Shown here one piece after another: positions 22,329-33,828 of a stretch of DNA of 64,000 nt. Position numbers and translations under genes: made by a program. Source of the DNA: Asterella californica. Taxonomy: Eukaryota > Streptophyta > Marchantiopsida > Marchantiales > Aytoniaceae. Location of the stretch: contig JAYKYS010000002.1 of NCBI GenBank assembly GCA_036924285.1, positions 44,469,501 through 44,533,500 on the forward strand, in the 5' to 3' direction. The notes beneath the pieces were generated by a model. That model was not told the DNA's origin and ran no database searches. It saw nothing but the letters and a program-made list of their open reading frames with translations. Numbering within the stretch: position 1 is the stretch's first letter; every line of letters starts with the position of its first letter.

Positions 22329-24398
22329 ACTGGAAGATCTGTTGCACTAAGCCACAAGCACCTACTATGAGCTGAAGGCTCAGTCCTTCCCAAGTGCCCA
22401 CAGTCTAGCTTCTACTTCTCAGAAGACGAAACTAGTCTTCCAGAAGACAGCTACTCCGTCTTCCGGGATTCTAACAGTACTTCCTAGACAGCTCTCGTCT
22501 TCCGAGCTATATCTAAACAGTCCTATCTAAGCAAGGCCTCGCATGGATTACCAAGAAGACAACCCACCTTGCATTACATCCTACTTCCTATCAGAAGATA
22601 CAAGATTCGCGAAACATAAAGTGCATAACAGGTTCGGAAGATGGTTGCGGGCTCCTGCGGTGACAGTGGTCTCTGGGAAGACACCCGGGACAGTTTCCGA
22701 TTCAATGTCTTTCTCGGAAGACCTCCCGAAGTCAGACTTCCCTTCACTGGTCTCACCTGTCTTCCTACGCGCAATCTATCCTCACAACAGACTCAAGACA
22801 ATTGCACTCTGTTCTTCTGACTTCTCACCTCTCATACGCACTCAGAAGAAGCTTGCTGCTCGGTGGGAAGACATGACCCTCGACCATTCTCTCCAGATTC
22901 TGCCAGCAAGTATTCTCACGACTGTCTTCTAAGTTTGGGAAGAAGAAGGAATGGCTGCTATGGGTCGGACAGAAGAGACCCGAAATGGACCCTCACGTCT
23001 TCTCGCTCATTTTGCCAGCCTTTCAATCTTCTAGTCTCTCTAGGAAGATGTGGAGTTGAGAAGCTTGGAAGACCGGGAGGCACAGGCCTAGTTCCCGACT
23101 TTCAACTTCTCGAAATAACAAAAGAACTCACCACACCACTCGGGATTCGTACCAAGCCTCTCTTAACACAAAAGCAACACAAATCCACTCTTGATACGAA
23201 TTGGTTATAGTCGACTTCCGAAGACAGTCTTCCGAAGACAGTCAAGTTTAAGAAGCGCCTTCCGAAGATGTTCCCATCTTCCGAAGCGTCTTCTGTTCGA
23301 GGTTTCGGATGTAGAGGGGTAGTAGGGTAGGGAAATTGATAGTTGGGATCGTCAATTTGAGGACGATGGGTAGAGAAGCTCGAATTGAACTTAGGAAGAA
23401 GTAGGAAGATGTCTGACAGAAATTGGGCAGCGCTTCTGCACCCAATGTCTCAATAGAAAAAATGAGGGTGGGGGTAATCGATCAGGCTGCCTGCAAACAA
23501 CCGAGGAAGTGCGGGGAATACCAGACAAAGGCGAGAAGAAGTGGGAAGGGGAAAGAACGTGGGGAAGAACCTCTACAGTCTTCTTCTGCTTCCCGAGTTG
23601 CCTTCGACCTTCTGCGCGCTTCTGGCTCTGGTCCTAGCTCCAATGCGACTCCACACGGCTGCTTCCACTTTCAATTCCTGACCACGTCTCAATTCCACCT
23701 TCGATTCTACTCAGCTACTCTCCAATGTCAGCTTCTCGGGAGCTCACAAAAACGCCTTCGCTCCCTACCTTCCGTGCTTCAGCAATTCGGTCTCGCCCTT
23801 CACCTAGCTGCCAACTGGTCCTCACCTCGCTCGCTTTTCTCTCTCGATTTCCTCACTCGATTTCCTCTCGCGAAGCTCACTCTCGGAATTCGATCTTCTC
23901 CACCAAGAGTGCTCCTGCTGCGAGAAGCTGAGAATCCACTAATGCGCTTCTGTATCTTCCCCGCAGTTTAAGGGTTTTGACCCTAGATGACCTACCTAAC
24001 CTACCTACCTGTACGGTGCGACCCAGTAGGTACAACTACTCCTTTACTAAAAAAGCTGTGGTTAGACCTGCGCGGTCGCTGTCTTCTGGAAGATGGATGT
24101 CTTCCGCCGTCTTCCGTCTTCTGCCGTCTTCTGTCTTCCGAAGACGCAACTGAGAAGACGCTCTTCCGAAGATGGTCGTCTTCCGAAGAAGTCAACTTAT
24201 TATTACAAACAGCTCGTAAGATCATCTTCCTGCTAAGGAAGACGTAACCTTAAGTAACAATGCTTCTTCAGTTATACAAACAAGTTATTAATCATAAAAA
24301 TTTTAAAAATTCGTGAATCCTGTAATTTGTGGGCACCACATACGCCCACCCTCACATGTTTGCGTCCTCGCAAACATCGGTGTTTTTTGCACTTCTGT

Positions 24399-25974
24399 TT
24401 ACGTCCAGTACTTCTTGACACGCCACCCATTAACACGAGTGGTCATCAATGTACCGTCCAACTCTTCCAACTGCAAGGAGCCATTGTCGAAGACCTCCAA
24501 GACGCGGTAAGGACCCATCCAGCGAAGATGAAGTTTCTCGGGGAACTTAAGATGTTGGTTGTCGTAGAGAAGAACCAAGTCCCCATCTACGACGGTCACC
24601 TTCCTCAGCTTGCCATCGTAGTTTTTCTTACGTTGCGCTTGTACCTCGTATGTCTTCTCCAAAGCTGCATTCCGGTCTTCTTCAAACTCTACAAAATTCA
24701 GAAGGCGCTGCTCCTGGCTTTCTTCTTCTCCCCTGCGTTCGGATACGGTTAACCGGTATGTTGGGACCTCTAACTCAATGGGCACAATCGGTGTCATGCC
24801 GTAAGTTAGGTAGAAAGGCGTCTTCTGGATTGTGACTTTAGGTGAAATCCTGAAAGCCCATAACACAGATGGCAATTTCGTGTCCCAATCATACACATGG
24901 TTAACAGTTACCTTGTTCAGGATGTTACACAGAAGACCGTTCGACTTCTCCGTCAGTCCATTCACTTTCGGGTTGTACGGCGTCGTCTTCCTATGCTTAA
25001 TCCTGAAGTATTGGGTCAGGAGGGAGATAGTCTCATTTAAGAAATGAATACCCCTATCTGATACCAATTCCAGTGGACATCCGTATCTAGTGATGATGTT
25101 GTGCCAAAGGAACTTGGCTACCACTGCGGCATCGTTCTTCCTTGTGGCTTCGTCTTCCACCATCTTGGTAGCATAGTCGGTAGCTATTAAAATGTACCGT
25201 GCTCGTGTTCTTCTCGCCACCGGGACGATAGGCCCCACAAAGTCGATCCCTCACTTTTCGAACGGAACAAGCGGAAGAATGAGAGTAAGAGGTCACCTTG
25301 TCGTAGCTGTCGGTCTTCCCATCCTCTAGCACGCATCGCACTTCCTGATCTCCTGAAAAGTGTCTCGGTACATGGTCGACCACCAGTATCTGACGTCTAA
25401 CATCTTCTTCACTGTGGTTTTCAACCCGTAGTGACCCCCAGCATCTTCGTAGTGAAGACTTGTGATCACTGATTTAATCTCCGAAGGCTCCAGGCATCTC
25501 CTTAGCTTCTCGTCATGTCCCTTCCAAAACAGGATACCCTGGAAGATGGCATAAGGACCTGCCTTGTGTAAGAAGACAGCCTTCTACTCCGCATCCAATC
25601 CCTCGGGATACTGTTGGTCTTCCAAGAACTTCCTCAAGTCTTTGAAGATCAACTCTTCTGTGGAAGTCGCAAAGACTGGATCAGAAGATCTAGTCTCGTC
25701 TTCTGGGAAGCAGGCGGTACGCCCCCCCTCAGATGAAAGTGTCTCTGCGAAAACTAAAAGCAGCTTCTCGTCAGGGAACTCGTCTTCCACTTCATCTTCT
25801 CGTTGTTCCGTCTCTAATCTGGATAGGTAGTCAGCATTAACATGCTGTCTTCCGGGTCTGTACTCAACTGTGTAAGTAAATTCCTGGAGTAGAAGAATCC
25901 ACCTAGCTATCCTACCAGACAAATCTGCTTTCTTTACAAGACGTTTCAAAGAGAAATGATCCACATAGAAGACA
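24399..25974 (-). pseudogene. RNase H end and integrase of element C
   Basis: Minus frame from about 25974 to 25584 begins in the RNase H C-terminus (DHFSLKRLVKKADLSGRIAR, then NADYLSRL) and a linker. After a TAG, the integrase zinc finger follows (HYEDAGGH...CDAC, about 25460-25330), with stops between 25330 and 25250. Frame 25238-24399 is an intact integrase core: Asp21 (ATDYATK), Asp61 (VSDRGIHF) and Glu97 (GLTEKSN) give the D,D(35)E spacing. A C-terminal module (LHLRWMGPYRVLEVFDNGSL) ends about 58 bases before the 3' LTR. Integrase would insert the DNA copy into the host chromosome. Everything upstream is missing. Confidence 0.8.
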
Positions 25975-26289
25975 CTAGGTACAACTACTCCTTTACTGAA
26001 AAAGCCGTGGTTAGGCCTGCGCGGTCGCTGTCTTCCGGAAGATGGATGTCTTCCGCCGTCTTCCGTCTTTTGCCGTCTTCTGTCTTCCGAAGACGCAACT
26101 GAGAAGACGCTCTTCCGAAGATGGTCGTCTTCCGAAAAAGTCAACTTATTATTACAAACAGCTCGTAAGATCATCTTCCTGCTAAGGAAGACGTAACCTT
26201 AAGTAAAAACGCTTCTTCAGTTATACAAACAAGTTATTAATCATAAAAATTTTAAAAATTCGTGAATCCTGTAATTTGTGGGCACCACA
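25975..26289 (-). repeat. 5' LTR fragment of C
   Basis: These 315 bases match 24340-24027, the start of the 3' LTR, including the ATTACAAACAGCTCGTAAG stretch and the CTTCC-rich block. The match stops at about 25974, where RNase H sequence begins. It marks the outer 5' end of element C and its ACACC target duplication. Confidence 0.85.
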
Positions 26290-26903
26290 ACACCCCTGTC
26301 TTCCCGCTCTATAGGAGTGGACTGCGAAAACCCTTACATCTCTACGTTTGAGAATCTCGAAGAGTTTGTCGATTCCGCTCATGTCTTGAACGAACAGACA
26401 AAAACTATACAAAGTACTTGTCATCAAGACTCCGAACTCTGACATAATGAGACTCATCGTTCATCGCCTTTGTCTCCATTCGAACAACGGTGATGTATGG
26501 TTGATCTAGTATGACAGGATAGGAGGCAGACGAATGTACAAAAAAATGTTGATCAACCTCTATATCCCCAATCTTTACACGCATATTGGGACAGACTCTG
26601 TATAACTCACCCTTTTGAATTGTTTGTAGCACGAAGTACCCAACCATGATTCCTTTTGATTGGTCACTGCCCTTTTCATACACTTCCTTCGAAATGATGT
26701 TGATCTCTGACCCGTGATCCACAAGCGTAGGAATTGGTTCAGAAAGTCCTCCAAGTCGAACCTACGTCTCCGTTGTCGCTTGTGCTCAGTGCTTCTCTTT
26801 GAAATCGCTGTCAGCACTTGACCTATCCTCCTCAAACTCTTCATCTTCATTCTCAATAACAGCCGGACCAGCAACCCATGCTTCATACTTATCATCTCAG
26901 AAT
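26290..26903 (-). pseudogene. Element F: aspartic protease region
   Basis: Minus frame 26722-26405 encodes a retropepsin-like fold start with HGSEINIIS (active-site Thr replaced by His in D-H-G), then VGYFVLQTIQKGELYRV and ASYPVILDQPYITVVRME. It lies between the gag-side piece (34741-35258, across insertion G) and the RT linker (18419, across insertion C). A CGA/stop-rich stretch before it shows decay. Confidence 0.65.
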
Positions 26904-27814
26904 TGTAACGACCTATGTTACACATAGGAAGTTTATCTATTAAGAAGGTGTTTAGTTATAACTAAGTGTTGAGAATGTTTATTTGCTGCCAAAGTACTTT
27001 AAGGAGGTATCAAGTTAATCATGACTAGCTAAAATTTAGTTATGGTTAAACTTAGCTGTACTTTTGGCAGAATTCAGATATTTGCTAAAGAGTGAGCACT
27101 ACTATCTTGTCATCTTGTCTAAAAGGTAGAAAGGAGGTGGAAAGTATCCCTTATCTCCTTTTTGACTTGATATCAGTGGTTGGATTAAAGTTGTGGACTT
27201 TGTGGGCATTAAAAACAAGAAGAGAGTCCACATGTTTCCTTTTTAGTGGGTCCTAGTGTAGAGGGGGTGGAAATTCGAGATGGCTTGAGAATATTCCAGA
27301 ATCCTTCTAGAAGTTGTTGACTTTGAAGGAATAAGCTCATGTGAAAAGGTAAGAAGCCCATGTGATTAATGCTTTTACCTTAAGTAATATCTTAGTAAAA
27401 CCCGGTAAAAGTAGTTACGGCTGAGTTACCGGGGGTACCGAAGTAAAAACCTAGAATGTATAAATAGAGGAGTAGAGAAGAGCTCCTCATCCTTCTTTTC
27501 ACATCGTCGTAATGACAACTTGAGTAATATAGAGAGTGTGGGATATTTTTAGCATGTGTGAACTTGAGAGACGTCGTTAGAATAGAAGATTTTAGTTGAT
27601 GAGTTTATGGAGATTTTTAGTTGATAAGTTTGTGGGTATATGAATGAGTGAACTTAGCATTTTTCCCTTCAAGATTCATGGTGTGCTTCCATCAAAGCCA
27701 TCAGAGGTGACCATTGAGTGAGAGACAGGCCCGACATTTGCAGATTCATCGATGACGATCGTGGTGGTTGAGAGATCGGGGGTAGTTGATCGAGGGGATC
27801 GTGAAGGATTTAAA
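26904..27814 (+). repeat. 5' LTR of G
   Basis: It starts TGTAACGACC and is repeated at 33829. A TATA box TATAAATA lies at 27459-27466. The first 25 bases hold inverted repeats CCTATGT/ACATAGG and TGTAAC/GTTACA. The 3' limit (GGATTTA) is set by loss of similarity with the 3' LTR and by the primer site at 27819. Confidence 0.85.
27459..27466 (+). promoter_or_regulatory. TATA box in 5' LTR of G
   Basis: TATAAATA followed by GAGGAGTAG; the same block is at 34386-34393 in the 3' LTR and, on minus, in solo LTR J (CTCTATTTATA near 38661). Conservation across three copies supports a promoter role. Confidence 0.6.
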
Positions 27815-27818
27815 TTTT

Positions 27819-27838
27819 TGGTTTCGTTGCCGGGACCT
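27819..27838 (+). other. Primer-binding site of G (tRNA-Asp-like, diverged)
   Basis: TGGTTTCGTTGCCGGGACC begins a few bases after the LTR. It shares CGTTGCCGGG with the tRNA-Asp-type primer site seen in element A, with mismatches in the GCC after TGG. Confidence 0.55.
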
Positions 27839-28130
27839 CACTTGAAGGGATCATTGAAAATGTTTAGAGTTCAGTTTTATATTAGACAAAAAGAGATTAT
27901 GAGAGAACACATGGAGAGAACGTTGGGAGGAGAAAGAGCTAACGCGATGTTAGCAACATTAGAACCTTTCGTGTATCCCGTAGTGATCTATGACGCATTC
28001 GAGGTTATTCTTTACATCTTGTTCAATTAGAAAGAGTTTGAGGAGAGTTGAAAGGGGATGAAACAAGAGTTGTAGAGAAAGGAGGAGAGAGAAGTTATTA
28101 GAGGAGAAAAATTTCCGAGTTTGAGGATTT

Positions 28131-28640
28131 CTGCTCTCTGGAAAATTTTTACAATCATTTTCAGATTTTTTGTGAATTTTATTTTCCAGTGAAACTTTCC
28201 AGGACTGTAGCTTGGCTGATAACCTATCTACTACAAAAGAAATCATAGGAAAAGGTGGTCTAGAGAGAGAGCAATGAATTTTCAAAGTTGAGGGGGTCTA
28301 TTCGTGAGAGTTGAGGAATTCTGTTCTCTGGAAAAAGTTTACAGTCATTGTCAAATTTTCTTTGAATTTTATTTTCCTGAGAAACTTCCAGTGTTTTAGA
28401 TTGGCTGATAAGCTATCTAGGACAACAGAAATCAAGAGAAAAGATGGTATGGAGAGAGAGCCATGAATTTTCAAAGTTGAGGGGTTTGAAAGTCATGAGA
28501 GAAGTGAAAATATACAAATTTCAGTTCTCTGAAAATTTGTACAGTCAGCACCATCTCTTTTGATTAAGGAATTTTCTATTGAAACTTCATTAGTTAGTAG
28601 CTTGGAGGTTGAGCTACTGGAGATCACAAAAATCTTGGAG
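28131..28640 (+). repeat. Three imperfect tandem repeats in the G leader
   Basis: Units begin at about 28131, 28321 and 28522, each starting with a (T)CTG/CAG-TTCTCTG box, then a TTTACAGTCA-like box, a TTTTATTTTCC/TTTTCTATTGAAACTT box and GGCTGATAAGCTA. Period is about 190-200 bases. They lie between primer site and the gag frame, in the part of the RNA where packaging signals usually sit. Confidence 0.65.
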
Positions 28641-28702
28641 AAATCTCTTACCGATTAAGAGATAAAACGGTTCGACATACAAGGAGGTCTTGACTATACG
28701 TC

Positions 28703-30374
28703 ATGAGGAATCCAGTCCGAGTGCCGAGGTTGAAGAAGAGACGTTTGGGAGTTAGAACGGAGACGGAAAGGTCAACGTTAAGTATAGAGGCGTTGCGATC
28801 AAGCATCTATTGCAGTTGGAGTGTCATTTTTGTTTTATATAAAGAAGCTTCTGTGAGCATCGGCGCAGATGCGAAGAAGGTTGAGTTCAAAGTATCATTC
28901 ACTGTGGAGGCCACGAATGCTCCTGGCGAAGTAAAGTGTGATCCTTACAAAAGTGACTTTAAGATGTCTGCTAGGATCAGTACAGACGATGGTCATGAGG
29001 ATATTATCATGGACTCTTAATTTTAGATTGGATTTTATTTCGTGTATAGCATGTTTAATACACGATTTCAGTATAAAGCTCGAAAGAGTTAAGAAAGTGA
29101 TGTAGAGTTATTTTCTTCAAAGATATTTTGTCCACTTAATGGTAGAGAAGGTGCAACATGAGTGGAAGTTCAAAAGATTGGAAAGTTAGAACCTTCCTCA
29201 AGGTTTAGATGTCATAGTAAGCGTCGGAGAGAGCTCGAAAGAGATTATCGTTGAGTTTGAGAACCCTATACAAAACCTCAAGTAGAATCTCCGAGGAGAA
29301 GAGTAGAAACCGACTTGTGGTGTTATTTCTGTAGAGGGTTGGGACATAAAGTAGTGAATTGTCCAACTAGAATCAGAACCGAAAGAGCTAAAGGGAAGCG
29401 GGAGTTTACTGATTTAAGTCTTCGAGTGGGTCCATCGTCACCAGCGCCAATTCATCTTCTAGGAGAAGATCCTTGTCCAAGTTGTGGAGTGGTTGATCTA
29501 TCAAGAGGACACAAGTGCGTCGATGTGGCCGCCTTACTTACGTCAGTAGTCGAGAAGTTGGACGAGACTCAAAGAGCTGAGATGGAGAAGTTGTCGACTT
29601 CAAAAGAGGACTCGGCTGAGTTGTGATGGAGATCGTCATTTGGATGGTGGAGAAGACGGTGATGCGACTCAGGCTCATGATTATCTTGGGAGAAGAGATG
29701 GCACAAGAGGTGTTGTTACAACCATTTCCTTTTATTTTACCTATGGTAGATTATTCGCGAATGGAATTGGTGATGTTCGTACTCTTTTAGCGAGTAGTTA
29801 TTGCACAAAAATTAGAAGGGTAGAAAGAATAGTTACAAGATGGGGAAGTTACCAGTGTTTCATGAGAAAGACAATGAAGATGTAGAACCATTTGTATGAG
29901 ATTTCAAAAGGGGTTGCATCGGAAACAACGTGAGAAGGAAGGAAGAATGGATGTTGTTACTGCTAGAGTTTTTAGAAGATTTTGCTCTTACGTGGTATGA
30001 AGACCGAATGAAGAGCAAGACACCTGGTGCAGTTGAAGACACATGGGAGACGTTGAGTAATGCACTCATCGAATAATTTCTTCCAGAAGAGAGTTATGAG
30101 AAGCTCATGATGGAGCTTACTCATGATGGAGCCAAGAAGAAAGCTGGGGATGGCGGATTTCACCATTTCATCTTCCCAAGCAGGATATGATGTGGTTGAA
30201 GATGTGGGTGCTCAGAAAGCCAACATCACTGTTGGACAACTGATCGCACTTAATCCCAGCTTACGAAGGGAACTCAGAGGAGGACTGAGTTCTAAGAGAA
30301 GCAAGAAGAAGAAACCCACGAGCAAGACATCAAAGTCTATGGGAGTTGGTGTGGTGGATGTGCATGCTTCATAG
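28703..30374 (+). pseudogene. Gag region of G, broken
   Basis: Frame 28703-29020 (ATG start) is an unrecognised N-terminal piece. Frame 29315-29626 holds a CCHC knuckle CYFCRGLGHKVVNC and a second Cys/His group CPSCGVVDLSRGHKC. A capsid-like segment follows at about 29870-30110 (CIGNNVRRKEEWMLLLLEF; ALTWYEDRMK), with stops at about 29900 and 30075. Frame 30123-30374 holds NITVGQLIALNPSLRREL, which normally precedes the protease. The knuckles lie upstream of the capsid-like segment, the reverse of the usual order. Frameshifts separate the pieces. Confidence 0.65.
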
Positions 30375-30386
30375 GTATGCACTAGG

Positions 30387-33300
30387 GCTTCAAAGATTGA
30401 AGTCCGATTGAATGATCAATACGTCTCTAACGTATTGGTGGATGGAGGGTCGACTGTAAACGCCATATCGGAGAGGTTGATGAAGAAGTTGGGGATGGAA
30501 CCAACTCGCCCGGCTAGCATTGTCGTGGGGATGGCTAACAAGCAACGGGTAAGACCTCTTGGTGTGTTAGAGAAGGTGGTCGTGTCTGTGATGGGAGTTC
30601 AAACATTGATGTCCTTTCAAGTGTTAAAGGACTCTAGTTATGATTTGCTATTAGGTAGACCTTGGTTGAGAGCTGTGCGCACCACTGATAGGTGGCACAA
30701 GGGATACTTACGGATTGGTCTTAGAGATCATAGAGTGATAGTTCCTCTCTCGGGTGTTGGAGTTGTGACTTCGGACTCTGATAGACCCACTAGTGACTAC
30801 TGGGAATCTGATACGAAGGATGATCAGAGTGTCTCAGAAGTATATACCAGAGATTCTTACGATCAAGAATCCTCGTCTGAGGACGAAGGATTTGATCGAG
30901 ATGAATCATTACATCAGTTTAGTGCTATTGACTTGTTGCCTCGACCAACAGTGGAGAAAGATCCTGACAAAGAAGAGTTGAGTGAGGCAGAGATTGTGAG
31001 AAGACTCTCTACCCTGAAGTTTGGTATCAATGTTACTCAAGAGGAGAAAAGTAGATTCCTAGATATATTTCGAAAATATATCCATGTGTTTGCTTTCAGC
31101 TACAAGGATTTGAAAGAATTGACTCTCGAGACTCATCGAATCGAATTGGAGGAAAACGCAAGACCAGTTCGACAGAAGCAGAGAAAGGTCAATCCTACAA
31201 CAGCAATGATGGTCAAGGAGGAGATAGACAAGTTGAAGGAGGCGAGTTTCATCTATGAGGTGGAGAACTCAGAATGGGTTTCAACCATTGTGATTGTCAA
31301 GAAGAAGAATGGTAAGCTGCGAGTGTGCATAGAGTATAAGAAGTTGAATGCAGTTACCAAGAAGGATTATTATCCTCTACCATTTATAGATGAGATTTTG
31401 GAGGAAATTGCTAGTCATGAGTGGTACAGCTTTGGTGATGGTTATAGTGGGTATAACCAGATCAAGATAGCACAAGAGTACCAACAGTTGACTACTTTCA
31501 CTACTCCTTGGGGAACATTTGCATTTCGGGTGATGTCATTCGGACTGTGTAATGCTCCGACCACGTTTCAAAGGTTCATGAAAAAGGTGTTTGAACCATT
31601 CATAGGGAAATTTGTTCGAGATTTCATTGTACGATTTCTGTGTGTACGGAAGAAAAGAGGACCACTTTGATCATGTGATCAAAGTTTTGTAGCGGTTGGA
31701 GCAAGCCAACGCTTCTCTAAATCCAGAGAAGTGCATCTTTGGCTGCGAAGAAGGTCTACTGTTGGAACACATCATTTTCAAGAATGGGATTGCGGTAGAT
31801 CCCGAGAAGGTGAAGAAGATTGTGGATCTTCCATTTCCGATCAACTTGACAAAGTTGAGACAATTTCTTGGCATGGTTGGATATTATCGTAGGTTTGTCT
31901 TTTCCTTCTCAAACAAAGCAATAGCTTTGACTATGTACATGAAGAAGGGAGTTGATTTTGACTTGATAGTGCATGATCATAAGGCAAAGGAATCATTTGA
32001 GGAGCTGAAAAAAGCATTAGTGACAACTCCTATACTTGCTAAACTTGAGTGGAGTAAAGCATTTATTTTGTATACGGATGCCTCCAATGTAGCAATCAGA
32101 TGTACATTAAGTTAGCTAGATGGAGATGGACATGATCATCCTATAGCTTATGCTAGTAGGCAGATGGTTCCAGTGGAGAAGAATTACTCCGTGACTGAAC
32201 GAGAAGGATTAGCGGTGATCTTTGGATTGAAGAAATTTCGACACTACTTGCTAGGAGGGAAATTTTCCATAGTCACAGATCACAAAGCTTTAAAGTATAT
32301 CTTTAATAAGCCTAATGCTGAAGGTCGTATTGCTCGTTGGAAGATCCTTCTAACAGAATACGATTATGTGATCGAAGATAGACCAGGGAAAAAGCATGCG
32401 AATGCTGATCTTTTGTCAAGGGCTTATGATGATGAGGGAGAAGAACCGTTTGACGATTCATTTCCAGACGAGCATCTGATGACCATCACAAGCATCGAGG
32501 AGATACCGGACGAGTACAAGGAAATCTGGAGTTTTCTTGCAGATGGCTCTTTTCCAGAAGGTATGCATACCCGAGAACGTAATGTGTTGATCAAGAGATG
32601 CAAACCTTACACCATGGTGGAGGGAATTCTGTTTCATCAAGGAGCAGATAGGTTACTAAGGAGAGCAGTTGGTCAAAAGGAGACATTCAAGCTAATGCAC
32701 GAGTTTCACGACAGAACTGTTTGTGGAGGTCACTTTGCTGGTAAGATAACAGCCTTCAAGATTTTGGATGCGGGTTATCACTGGAGAGAGATTTTCAAAG
32801 AGTGTTTAGACTATTGCAAAACTTGTGACGTATGTCAAGCATTTGCTCTAAAGTCTACTAGAACACCTCCGTTAAGATCAATTCCAATATTAGGACCGTT
32901 TGAGAAGTGGGGTATTGACTTTGTAGGTCCTCTTAATAAGACACCTCGAGGCAATAGATACATTGTAGTCGCCACTGACTATTGTACCAAGTGGGTAGAG
33001 GCTAGACCTTTGAGAGAGACCAATGAAACAGAAGTCGGTAGATTCCTATGGGAGAGGATCATCACAAGATTTGGATGTCCGTTAGAGTTGGTCTCGGATA
33101 GAGGAGGAGAGTTTGTAAGGAGCATGACTACTGCTATGCTACAACACTTTTCTATCAAGGCACGAGTAACGACCTCATACAAACCAAATGCTAATGGTCT
33201 TGCGGAGAAGACCAATCTTACACTTTGTATGATGCTCGCCAAAGATGCTGGTGTTGAGACTGCGAAACATACTTGGGATAAGAGGCTACATGCCATCTTA

Positions 33301-33815
33301 TGAGAGTACCGAATGACAACAAAGACTTCTACTGGGTACTCTCCATTTCGACTGGTTTATGGAGTGGAGTCCAAGTTGCCGATTCAATTCGAATTGGATA
33401 CTTTTCAAACTTTCAACGAAAGTTGAAAAGGTCGAGGGGAGAAGACGTGGTCAGATCAAGAAGAGAGCAACTCATGGAGTTGGAAGAGACCCGAGCGGTA
33501 GCAATGATCCGGATAGAACGAGCTCAGGCGTATCAAAAGAAGAGTTACGACAAACGGTTGGACAAGAGGGAGGTAAAATCTTTTCAAGTCGGAGATTGGG
33601 TTATGTTGTATGATGCTATCAGATTCAAGAGGGCTAGGAAGATGTTTCTTCTGAGATATTTTGGTCCTTTTGTTGTAGATAAGGTGTGGAGCAACTTCAC
33701 ATATGACCTTCAGGAGTTGGGAGGAAGGAGATTCGATCAGGTCAACCATGACAAGTTAAAGTTGTTTCATCGACGAAAGTTCTCTCTTCACTCCGAGGAC
33801 GGAGCGAAAATCTAG
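30387..33815 (+). pseudogene. Protease-RT-RNase H-integrase of G, broken
   Basis: Frame up to 31670 has protease (LVDGGSTVNAIS near 30430; DTG replaced by DGG) and RT fingers/palm (VIVKKKNGKLRVCIEYKKLN; VMSFGLCNAPTTFQRF). One extra base near 31630 shifts frame right at the F/YxDD catalytic box. Frames 31696-32115 and 32164-33303 continue with the RT thumb, RNase H (YTDASNVA; REGLAVIFGLKKFRHYLLGG), integrase zinc finger (HEFHDRTVCGGH...CDVC) and D,D,E core (ATDYCTKW, VSDRGGEF, GLAEKTN). TAG at 32113 and TGA at 33301 interrupt. Frame 33300-33815 ends with a GPY/F-type module (LLRYFGPFVVDKV). It stops 14 bases before the 3' LTR. Confidence 0.85.
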
Positions 33816-33828
33816 TCCGGGGGTAAAA

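Larger units (their letters stand above)
18420..24340 (-). repeat. 3' LTR of C (5.9 kb, contains a broken ORF)
   Basis: It begins on minus TGTGGTGCCC at 24340, just after the integrase gene and a purine-rich tract (GAGGGTGGG), and ends CACTACA at 18420. The start is repeated at 26289, proving it is an LTR. It is collinear with solo LTR B over its length. It contains the LTR protein remains (22328-20023) and the same CTTCC-rich stretches (23210-23300). Confidence 0.85.
18420..26289 (-). mobile_element. C: truncated family-2 long-LTR retrotransposon
   Basis: On minus the order is a 315-bp 5' LTR fragment (26289-25975), pol from RNase H to integrase (25974-24399), and a full 3' LTR (24340-18420). 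The outer ends are TGTAGTG and CACCACA on plus, flanked by a perfect 5-bp duplication ACACC (18415-18419, 26290-26294). Most of the 5' LTR, primer site, gag, protease and RT are deleted by a junction at about 25974, where the LTR text stops and RNase H begins. The target is the old element F. This copy links the giant LTR to a Ty3/gypsy-type integrase. Confidence 0.85.

Noticed and set aside
24001..24225. Basic protein repeated at 24001-24225 and 25984-26174 (minus)
   Set aside because: Both are readings of the first about 300 bases of the family-2 LTR; the CTTCC-rich repeat gives an Arg/Ser-rich pseudo-protein.
18420..24340. Element limited to 18420-24340 with its own duplication
   Set aside because: The bases after 24340 (TACGC) do not match ACACC before 18420, whereas those after 26289 do. 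The real right end is 26289.
27752..28030. A small gene at the start of element G
   Set aside because: The frame begins inside the 5' LTR and runs through the primer-binding site; it is a chance frame.
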